Source: an uncultured Victivallales bacterium
Lineage (GTDB): Bacteria; Verrucomicrobiota; Lentisphaeria; Oligosphaerales; JAFGRS01
NCBI GenBank assembly: GCA_903834675.1
Contig: CAILKC010000503.1
Coordinates: 1 to 6,284, forward strand
DNA: 6,284 bases
Reading direction: 5' to 3'
Each line of letters begins with the position of its first letter. Position 1 is the stretch's first letter. The notes below the pieces were generated by a model. That model searched no databases. It saw only the letters and a list, made by a program, of their open reading frames with translations, and had not been told where the DNA came from. This document shows, piece after piece, positions 1 through 5,501 of the stretch. Made by a program: the position numbers and the translations under genes.

Positions 1-1
1 C

Positions 2-1423
2 GGCCCGGACCGAGGACCCGCTGAAGCGGGTACTCCTGACCTCCATCCGCCAGGAGTCCCGCCTTCAGGCGGTCTCTCCCTCTTCCCTCCTTACTCCCTC
101 GACGGCCGCCCCGTCGAGCGCATCACCGCCTACCTCTTCCACGCGGGCGGGCACGACAACCCCGCCGTGCTGCAGGCCAACGTCGGCAAGGGCTTCATCG
201 GCAGCTACGTGCTTGGCATGGGCTTCACCTTTGATGATACGGACAGCAAGGGCGTCGCCAGCCCGCTGGCACTCATGCGCGAGTTGATCGCCAAGGACCC
301 GCGTAACGCAGAGCGCATTTTCCCCTACATCGGCGGCGAGGAGGTCAACGACAGCCCCACTCACGCCCACCACCGCTACGTGATCAACTTCGGCGACATG
401 TCCGAGGATGAAGCCCGCCGTTGGTCGAACCTTATGACTATCGTTGAGGAGAAGGTCCGGCCGGCCCGACTCAACCAGGGATCGATAGTGAATCCTGCTC
501 GCTGGTGGATGTTCGCTCGACCTGCATCTGACCTCTACGCCGCCGCCCGCGGGCTGGGGCAGGTACTGGTGCTATCGCGAGTGCGAGCCACGGCCTTCAC
601 CTTCCTCAGGCAACCGACCATCTTCTCGGAGCAGCTTGTCGTCTTCCCATTCGAGTCTCTCTCAGCGTTCTGCCTCCTGCAAAGCCTGGCCCACGAGATA
701 TGGTCAAGGTTCTTCAGTGGCACGGCTCTTGACCTGGTCCGGTACGCACCCGCTGACTGCTTCGAGACCTTCCCATTCCCCCGGAACTGGGAGACCGACG
801 CGGCATTGGTGACGACCGGCCAGGAGTACTATGAGTTCCGGGCGGCGCTGATGCGGGACCTCTGGATCGGCCTGACCCAGACCTACAACCTCTTCCACGA
901 TCCCGAGATGGAGGAGCGCCTGCGGGCGCTGTACGGGAAACGAGGGTCGAGGGTCGGGGGCGAGGGGCTCGACTGGCGGGCGGCGGAGAAGGTGCCAGCC
1001 GACCAGCCGACCCTGGTGCTCTATCCGACCCCGGCCGCCGCCGCGGCGGGCATCGTCCGCCTGCGCGAGCTGCACACCGCCATGGACCGCGCCGTGCTCC
1101 ACGCCTACGGCTGGGATGACATCCCCACCGCCTGCGAGTTCATCCTCGACTACGACGACGAGGACCCGGCCGCCTCAGACGACTCCGCCGCACCGAGCGA
1201 CGCACCCTCGACCCCGGGTCGCCGCAAGAAGCGCCCCTGGCGCTACCGCTGGCCCGATCCCGTCCGCGACGAAGTCCTCGCCCGCCTCCTGGCCCTCAAC
1301 GCCGAGCGCGCCGAGGAAGAACGCCTCGCCGGCGCCGCCGCGGACTCCGCAAAGCCGAAAGGCAAGGGTCGGGGCAAGAAGGTTGGCGGGGACGGGAGCA
1401 ACCAGCCGGGGCTGGGGCTATGA
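2..1423 (+). CDS. C-terminal part of an Eco57I/PglX-like N6-adenine DNA methyltransferase (5' end outside window)
   Basis: The frame is open from the left edge, so the GTG at 167 is internal and the true start lies upstream. The visible 473 residues match, from memory, the C-terminal half of large Eco57I-type DNA methyltransferases (type IIG and BREX/DISARM-like), which methylate adenine in a recognition site. Recognisable blocks are GKGFIGSYVLGMGFTFDD (63-79), IFPYIGGEEVNDSP...HHRYVINFG (107-131), a WWMF...LVLSRV stretch (168-194), FETFPFP (254-260), YYEFRAALM (276-284), LRELHTAMDRAVLHAYGWDD (354-373) and WRYRWPDPVRDEVLARLLALNAERAEEE (413-440). These cover the target-recognition/helical region. 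The catalytic NPPY and SAM-binding motifs would be upstream and are not visible. The tail is Lys/Gly-rich. Two oddities are a palindromic element read in frame (residues 6-24) and an extra stretch of about 50 residues (302-350). Whether the enzyme is also a nuclease, or belongs to BREX or DISARM, cannot be decided here. Confidence 0.85.
   Translation, partial: GPDRGPAEAGTPDLHPPGVPPSGGLSLFPPYSLDGRPVERITAYLFHAGGHDNPAVLQANVGKGFIGSYVLGMGFTFDDTDSKGVASPLALMRELIAKDPRNAERIFPYIGGEEVNDSPTHAHHRYVINFGDMSEDEARRWSNLMTIVEEKVRPARLNQGSIVNPARWWMFARPASDLYAAARGLGQVLVLSRVRATAFTFLRQPTIFSEQLVVFPFESLSAFCLLQSLAHEIWSRFFSGTALDLVRYAPADCFETFPFPRNWETDAALVTTGQEYYEFRAALMRDLWIGLTQTYNLFHDPEMEERLRALYGKRGSRVGGEGLDWRAAEKVPADQPTLVLYPTPAAAAAGIVRLRELHTAMDRAVLHAYGWDDIPTACEFILDYDDEDPAASDDSAAPSDAPSTPGRRKKRPWRYRWPDPVRDEVLARLLALNAERAEEERLAGAAADSAKPKGKGRGKKVGGDGSNQPGLGL
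17..72. repeat. REP-like palindromic element inside the methyltransferase frame
   Basis: Three nested stems are visible. CCCGCT-GA-AGCGGG is at 17-30. ACTCCTG (32-38) pairs with CAGGAGT (51-57). CCGCCT-TC-AGGCGG is at 59-72. The whole element is also one long imperfect inverted repeat, with arms 18-38 and 51-72 and a 12-nt central loop. In the methyltransferase frame it reads as a Pro/Gly-rich segment with no stop, unlike the sequence that follows. It looks like a mobile palindrome that landed in, or at the broken edge of, the gene. Confidence 0.75.
935..967 (+). other. G-quadruplex-capable G-tract cluster in the methyltransferase gene
   Basis: Five runs of three to five G occur within 33 nt of the coding strand (935-937, 944-946, 951-953, 956-960, 964-967), separated by loops of 2 to 6 nt. 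This satisfies the G3+N1-7 rule. It encodes Gly/Arg/Ser residues at the start of a stretch that relatives, as I remember them, lack. Confidence 0.55.
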
Positions 1424-1708
1424 TAGGCGGATACCGGATCTGGGGGCTCCAAGCACAGTCGTCTGCGGCACGCGCCTGGCGGACGCCCCCGTGGCCGTTC
1501 ACCACGCGCTGAATGGCCGCTCCTCGCCCGCGCCTTCCCCCGGCGTCGGCCGAATACTGTTCTGTTGGATGAGGCAGCGACTGCTGGGGGTAGCAGACAG
1601 AAGGGTGCCTGCTACAGTATGCAGGGGTGCTGGTCACCTCTCGGGACGACGCTGGCCGAGGTGGCGTGGACGGACCCTTTGGCGGGCAGCACTGCGACGG
1701 AGGCGTGC
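1424..1708. other. Spacer between methyltransferase and HEPN operon
   Basis: No convincing gene lies here. The HEPN frame is open upstream to a TTG at 1565, but that extension has no clear ribosome site and composition unlike the rest. Small dyads are visible: CTGCT/AGCAG (1581-1596), CCTGC/GCAGG (1608-1625), and ATACTGT (1554-1560) matched by its complement ACAGTAT (1614-1620). The promoter of the three-gene operon should lie here. A TACAGT (1613-1618) is a weak -10 candidate without a matching -35. No T-run terminator follows the methyltransferase, so read-through is possible. Confidence 0.5.
1699..1703 (+). promoter_or_regulatory. Shine-Dalgarno GGAGG that fixes the HEPN-protein start
   Basis: GGAGG ends five nucleotides before ATG 1709. 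This is the best ribosome-binding match near any start in the operon. It favours ATG 1709 over the upstream TTG at 1565. Confidence 0.65.
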
Positions 1709-2140
1709 ATGTTGGCGAGAGTGGATTACTTGGAGTCAGGAAGGCGCCATTTCGACGACGGCCTGCGCTTGGCGGCCGCATGCCGCCTGCCCAACGCCGG
1801 GCAGTTGTTCGGGTTGTCCGCCGAGTGTGGAGTCAAGGGTCTTCTCGTGGCGCTGGGACACCAGACTGAATCGGACGGAGGTCTGGGTAAAGGCCCCTTG
1901 CGGAAGCACGTGAACCAGTTGCACGCTGCGTCTGCGGACTTGAGCGTGTTCTTGACTGGAAGGAACGCGGGGCGCTATTGGGCGATGTTGCCGAGCTTGG
2001 CGAACTTCGTCGACTGGAGCGTGGACCAGCGGTATTACGGGACTGCCGGGATTCCGCAGTCGCACGCGAACTGGCAGGCAGCCGCCCGCGAAGTCCAGGA
2101 GATGCTGCAGCAAGCCCAACTCGACGGGGTGGTGGCATGA
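1709..2140 (+). CDS. HEPN-like helical protein, first gene of the three-gene operon
   Basis: This is a 143-aa, mostly helical soluble protein with no signal peptide or membrane segment. Its layout resembles the HEPN family (PF05168-like). A first helix (13-26) is followed by a second with the family's A-E-x-x-x-K pattern (SAECGVKGLLVAL, 37-49). Then come a glycine-rich loop, an LRKHVNQLH segment (64-72) like the usual 'HdL..L' stretch, an R-Y pair (108-109), and a long C-terminal helix (118-137). HEPN domains act as RNases, as antitoxin-bound toxins, or as non-catalytic partners of nucleotidyltransferases. The canonical RNxxxH is absent; R65-x6-H72 is the only Rx4-6H-type pair. The start was chosen for the GGAGG at 1699. 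The gene overlaps the next by ATGA, so it is probably translated in a coupled way. The HEPN call rests on pattern only. Another four-helix bundle is possible. Confidence 0.6.
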   Translation: MLARVDYLESGRRHFDDGLRLAAACRLPNAGQLFGLSAECGVKGLLVALGHQTESDGGLGKGPLRKHVNQLHAASADLSVFLTGRNAGRYWAMLPSLANFVDWSVDQRYYGTAGIPQSHANWQAAAREVQEMLQQAQLDGVVA

Positions 2141-3459
2141 CAACGAGACCAGTCTTGTTCGCCGATGTGCTCCCTGCCGCCATCGTCGCCCTAGACCGTG
2201 CTGGGGTCGCCCGGGGCGATGCGGTGCTTGTCCGGGATCTTTCAGGCCGCATACGGGCGGCCCTTGATCTCGAACGCAAGGATGCGGATGCTTCCCGCAT
2301 GCAGAGGCTGGATGAGGATCTCGGGCTTCTCGGAGCTTACTCGGAAACCCGCGGCGCACGGATTCTGTTCCGGGGCGATCTTTTGGACCCAGATATCGTC
2401 TTTAGGAACCCGGGCATTCAGGAAGTGGCGCCCCCTGAGTACAGCGGCGAGCCCGTGCGGCTCCTGGACCGGCAGCTTGTCGGTGAGGACTGGTTGCGCA
2501 CGGGAGTCAGTAGCGACATTCCCCGGCTAGTCTTCTACGGGTTCAAGGGCGGCGTCGGACGGTCGACTGCGGTCGCGGTGGCGGCTTACCATCTGGCAAG
2601 CAAAGGCAAGCGCGTTCTGCTGCTTGATCTCGATCTCGAATCTCCTGGGCTCTCGGCTCTGGTTCTGCCTCAGGACAGTCGCGCCGACTTCGGGTTGGTG
2701 GACTGGCTTGTGGAGGATGCGGTCGAGCAGGGCGACCTTATTCTGCCTCGGCTCGTGGCATCCAGCCCCATGGGGCAGGAGACGCCGGGCGCCATCCGCG
2801 TGGTCTCGGCCGTCGGTGGCAACACCGACCCGACGACCTACTTGGCCAAGTTGGCTCGGGCCTACGCAGACGTGGGGCGGCCTGGGCGAGTGGACCGATT
2901 CGCAGAACGTCTGGCGCGGCTGGTGACGGCACTCGAGGCCGAGGAAAAGCCCGACGTCGTGCTCATCGACAGCCGCGCCGGACTCCATGACCTGGCTGCA
3001 ATCAGTGTCGTCGGCCTCTCCACGATGGCCTACCTCTTTGCCACCGGCTCACCGCAGAGCTGGCAAGGCTACCGGCTGCTCTTCTCGCACTGGCGCTCCT
3101 ACCCGCGGGCGCTGGTCGCCATTCGTGACCGCCTGACCATGGTCCACGCGCTGTTCCCTGAGACAGACCAGGTGGCGCGGGCTCAGCGCTTTCGGGAGGA
3201 CTCATGCAACCTGTTTGCCGATACTGTCTATGAGACCGCCGCGCCCGGTGCCGGTCCCGGTGATGACGTGTTCAACTTTGATCCCAACGACGAGTCCGCT
3301 CCGCACTGGCCAGTGCGGGTTCTCTGGAACAGCAGGTTCCAGGAGTTCGACCCGATGACCCGTGACCGCGGGATACTGACCGAGGCTTTGACCAACGCGA
3401 CGTTCGGTGAGCTCCTGGAGCGCATCACGGACGAGGTGGAGAGTTCCCGCCATGAGTAG
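2137..3459 (+). CDS. KGGVGR-variant ParA/MinD-like AAA ATPase
   Basis: The 440-aa protein has two parts. Residues 1-130 form an N-terminal domain with a conserved-looking 'LLDRQLVGEDWL' lead-in (109-120). Residues 131-440 form a SIMIBI-type (ParA/MinD) NTPase. The P-loop is FKGGVGRST (136-144). It keeps the deviant-Walker lysine K137 but has Arg at the usual GKT lysine (R142). LLLDLDLESPGL (161-172) is the A' region and VVLIDSRAGLHD (274-285) the Walker B/switch region with D278. These hallmarks match what is annotated as 'KGGVGR-motif variant AAA ATPase', a family I know from predicted conflict contexts but not with an established reaction. It probably dimerises on ATP and acts as a switch. 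The ATG at 2137 overlaps the HEPN stop (ATGA). A longer in-frame reading from 1978 would run through the HEPN gene and is rejected. It overlaps the next gene by 8 nt. Confidence 0.9.
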   Translation: MTTRPVLFADVLPAAIVALDRAGVARGDAVLVRDLSGRIRAALDLERKDADASRMQRLDEDLGLLGAYSETRGARILFRGDLLDPDIVFRNPGIQEVAPPEYSGEPVRLLDRQLVGEDWLRTGVSSDIPRLVFYGFKGGVGRSTAVAVAAYHLASKGKRVLLLDLDLESPGLSALVLPQDSRADFGLVDWLVEDAVEQGDLILPRLVASSPMGQETPGAIRVVSAVGGNTDPTTYLAKLARAYADVGRPGRVDRFAERLARLVTALEAEEKPDVVLIDSRAGLHDLAAISVVGLSTMAYLFATGSPQSWQGYRLLFSHWRSYPRALVAIRDRLTMVHALFPETDQVARAQRFREDSCNLFADTVYETAAPGAGPGDDVFNFDPNDESAPHWPVRVLWNSRFQEFDPMTRDRGILTEALTNATFGELLERITDEVESSRHE

Positions 3460-4906
3460 TCCATTCCCCCGAGATGCTCTGCGCGCGGCGCTTCGGAAGT
3501 CCCTGCCAGGCATCGATCCAGAATCGGCTGCAGGCAGTCGCATCCCCTTCACTTACGTTCCGCCCAGCCATGCACGGGCGATCGAGCCCGACAGCGTGTT
3601 GGTGGAAGGGATCCGTGGTGCGGGAAAGAGCTTCTGGTGGAACGCGCTCAAAGACGATGCACACCGACGGTTTGTTGTCTCTGCGTTCCCCGAGACTCGT
3701 CTTCGCCCTGGCACCGAGATCGGGGCCGGCTATGGCCTGGCGTCGGACTCGCGGTTTCCGGCGAAGGACGTCATCACCAAACTGGTCGCCGAGCATGATC
3801 CCAGGCACGTCTGGAAGGCCGTTGTCGCTACGAACCTGGGCTTCGGAGAAGTGGATACGGCTGCGACCACCTGGGAAGCGCGAACCCAGTGGGTACGCGG
3901 CCATGCCGAGGACTACGAAGCCCTGCTTGCCCAGGCCGACAGGCGGCTCTTGCAGGAGGGAAGGAATTGCATCATCCTGTTCGATGCCCTCGACCGTCTA
4001 GCGGCAGACTGGAGTACCTTGCGCCCCATCGCGAAGGCGTTGTTCCAGGTGGCTCTCGACGTGCGCAGTTGCAGGGCTATCCGCCTCAAGCTCTTTGTGC
4101 GGCCTGACATGATCGAGGACCGCGAGATCATCGGGTTCCCTGATGCGTCGAAGCTACTGGGGCAGAAGGTGTCGCTGACCTGGAGGAGGGCCGACCTCTA
4201 TGCCCTGGTGTTTCAGTGTACCGGCAATGACCCCGAGCACGGTGCGGTTTTTCGCGATCAGTGTGACCGCGAGTTCGGAAGCCACTGGACGCAGGATCCA
4301 GGTGGCGAGGCGTGGGTCCTGCCGAAATCGCTGAGGGCAGACGAGGATCTCCAGAAATGCGTGTTCCATGCACTGGCCGGCCCGACTATGGCCTCAGGCC
4401 CAAGCGGGCACAAGCGAGGGTTCCCCTTTACCTGGTTACCCAACCATCTCGCCGACGGCCGCGAGCAGGTTAGCCCCCGCAGCTTCTGTTCAGCTCTCCG
4501 GGCTGCAGCAGAGCACGATCAGCCCGACGGGTGGCCCTTCGCACTCCACTACAGAGGGCTCCAGGTCGGCGTCCAGAAGGCATCGCAGATTCGCGTGGAC
4601 GAAGTGTGTGAGGATCTGCCCTGGGTCCGCGACGCTATGACGCCCCTGAGGCAACTCGTGGTCCCTTGCCCCCAGGAGGACGTGATCGGGCGCTGGGAAA
4701 GCGAAGGCACCGCGAAAAGACTGCGGGGACAGAATCTCGACAAGCTTCCGCCTCAGCACCTCGACGACGGCCCACGAGGTCTACTGCAAGACCTCCAGTT
4801 CATCTCTCTCGTCGACATTCTCGGCGACGGCCGGGTCCAGATGCCGGACGTGTACCGCATAGCGTTTGGGCTCGGGCGGAGGGGCGGAGTGAAGCCAGTG
4901 CGTTGA
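3452..4906 (+). CDS. P-loop ATPase, third gene of the KGGVGR operon
   Basis: This is a 484-aa soluble protein. The Walker A is GIRGAGKS (53-60) after a hydrophobic strand (SVLVE). A Walker B-like CIILFDALDRL (173-183) has acidic D178 and D181. A following strand, RLKLFVRPDM (211-220), places an Arg (R217) where STAND and AAA ATPases carry sensor or finger residues. The stretch RGFPFTWLPNHLADG...SPRSFCSAL (322-349) reads like a family signature. The C-terminal 130 residues are acidic and helical, with no recognised nuclease, TIR or protease motif. The start at ATG 3452 overlaps the previous stop by 8 nt and has GGAG (3438-3441) upstream. The in-frame GTG-type start at 3407 lies deep in the upstream gene and is less likely. 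The likely role is an ATP-driven sensor or remodeller paired with the KGGVGR ATPase. No substrate can be inferred. Confidence 0.8.
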   Translation: MSSPFPRDALRAALRKSLPGIDPESAAGSRIPFTYVPPSHARAIEPDSVLVEGIRGAGKSFWWNALKDDAHRRFVVSAFPETRLRPGTEIGAGYGLASDSRFPAKDVITKLVAEHDPRHVWKAVVATNLGFGEVDTAATTWEARTQWVRGHAEDYEALLAQADRRLLQEGRNCIILFDALDRLAADWSTLRPIAKALFQVALDVRSCRAIRLKLFVRPDMIEDREIIGFPDASKLLGQKVSLTWRRADLYALVFQCTGNDPEHGAVFRDQCDREFGSHWTQDPGGEAWVLPKSLRADEDLQKCVFHALAGPTMASGPSGHKRGFPFTWLPNHLADGREQVSPRSFCSALRAAAEHDQPDGWPFALHYRGLQVGVQKASQIRVDEVCEDLPWVRDAMTPLRQLVVPCPQEDVIGRWESEGTAKRLRGQNLDKLPPQHLDDGPRGLLQDLQFISLVDILGDGRVQMPDVYRIAFGLGRRGGVKPVR

Positions 4907-5063
4907 CGGGACGACTCGGACTGAGCGTGGCGGTATGGCTCGCTGCCGTGGCGGCCTGCGCCGACAACGTGGTGCCGACGTTACTCACCGCGCCGCGTCG
5001 CGCCGTGGTATGGGCCTGAGTGAGCGCCGTTGTGACAACAGCATGCCGTCCGCCGTTCCCCAT

Positions 5064-5093
5064 GATGTGGTGCCGTGATGATGTGCTGCCGTG
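5064..5093. repeat. Two imperfect 14-bp direct repeats with 16-bp period
   Basis: GATGTGGTGCCGTG (5064-5077) recurs as GATGTGCTGCCGTG (5080-5093), with one mismatch. Function is unknown. It could be a short binding-site pair or a slippage product. Confidence 0.6.
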
Positions 5094-5318
5094 TGCACTC
5101 AAACCCCTGGCATAGATTGGGTACCGGCCGTTCCTATGAGTGCAGCCATGCACATAAGAGAGTTTCCTGCCGCGGTTTCCGGCAGTCAGGTGCGACCGGC
5201 TGGGGCTGATTGGCGAGGACATCGGGCGGCTGGAGCATGCGGGGACGCTGCCTGCGGCGCCGCGGTTGCGGCGGGCTGACCGTGTCAACGCAGGATTGGC
5301 GGGTACAAAGCGGCGTCA

Positions 5319-5368
5319 TGCCCTTCGACAGGCTCAGGGCCTTGAGCAAGCGAAGCGCGTCGAAATGG
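5319..5368. repeat. REP-like palindromic element (CCCTTCGACAGGCTCAGGGC type)
   Basis: Outer arms TTCGAC (5324-5329) and GTCGAA (5359-5364) enclose an inner stem GCTCA/TGAGC (5332-5336, 5343-5347). The motif CCCTTCGACAGGCTCAGGGC is, from memory, a widely dispersed extragenic palindrome in environmental bacterial genomes. It interrupts every open frame of the spacer with repeat-derived peptide, which argues against coding here. Confidence 0.7.
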
Positions 5369-5385
5369 CCGCCGGCACTCCAAAG

Positions 5386-5419
5386 CTCGGCATGCCGGCC
5401 GGCGCGGTAACACGCCGAG
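5386..5419. repeat. Nested palindrome with a GCCGGCCGGC core
   Basis: CTCGGC (5386-5391) pairs with GCCGAG (5414-5419) around a perfect 10-bp palindrome, GCCGGCCGGC (5394-5403). It lies 17 nt after the preceding REP-like element and may belong to the same composite repeat. Confidence 0.55.
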
Positions 5420-5457
5420 ACCCGGCAAGAGCGGGACTTTTTGTACCGCGGCGGCTG

Positions 5458-5493
5458 ACCGACCAAGTAACCGATCAAGTAACCGACCAAGTA
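5458..5493. repeat. Three tandem copies of a 12-bp unit, ACCGAYCAAGTA
   Basis: The units are at 5458-5469, 5470-5481 and 5482-5493. They differ at a single site (GAC/GAT/GAC). In one plus-strand frame each unit reads Thr-Asp-Gln-Val and the variation is synonymous. The run ends eight nucleotides before the Fic-fragment ATG. Confidence 0.85.
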
Positions 5494-5501
5494 GGGTGAG
5501 T

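Larger units (their letters stand above)
4907..5501. other. Repeat-rich spacer without a convincing gene
   Basis: All open frames here are short or read through palindromes, so I call none. It holds a perfect-armed dyad GTTGT-g-ACAAC (5029-5039) and a 14-bp direct repeat pair (5064-5093). It also holds an 8-bp inverted repeat TGCACTCA/TGAGTGCA (5094-5101, 5137-5144), REP-like hairpins (5319-5419) and a 12-bp tandem repeat (5458-5493). No strong terminator follows the ATPase gene. CCCG/CGGG with a nearby T-run (5421-5445) is only weakly terminator-like. Confidence 0.6.

Noticed and set aside
1565..1708. N-terminal extension of the HEPN protein from TTG 1565.
   Set aside because: It has no ribosome site, crosses small dyads and adds residues unlike the HEPN layout, while ATG 1709 has GGAGG at ideal spacing.
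1978..2136. Long N-terminal extension of the KGGVGR ATPase inside the HEPN gene.
   Set aside because: It would overlap most of the HEPN coding region. The ATGA junction at 2137 is the standard operon start.
4902..5019. A possible 38-aa TTG-start protein with a hydrophobic helix and a lipobox-like VAAC.
   Set aside because: The start is TTG inside the ATPase stop, the nearest GGAG is about 13 nt away, and the frame is just the tail of a longer open shadow of the ATPase gene. A chance hydrophobic run is more likely.
5029..5144. CRISPR-like or iteron origin array.
   Set aside because: There are only two imperfect direct copies with a 2-nt gap, no spacers, and no replication or Cas gene nearby.
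5421..5445. Rho-independent terminator formed by CCCG/CGGG and a T-run.
   Set aside because: The stem is only 4 bp with a 7-nt loop, and two bases separate it from the T-run. It is too weak to call and lies over 500 bp from the operon end.
5134..5490. Minus-strand 118-aa frame across the repeat spacer.
   Set aside because: It is composed of repeat-derived peptide with no domain, no start signal and no codon bias matching the neighbours.
5266..5499. Plus-strand 77-aa frame ending in TDQV repeats.
   Set aside because: Most of it is translation of REP-like palindromes. Only the last segment could be a coding scar, so I report the repeat rather than a gene.
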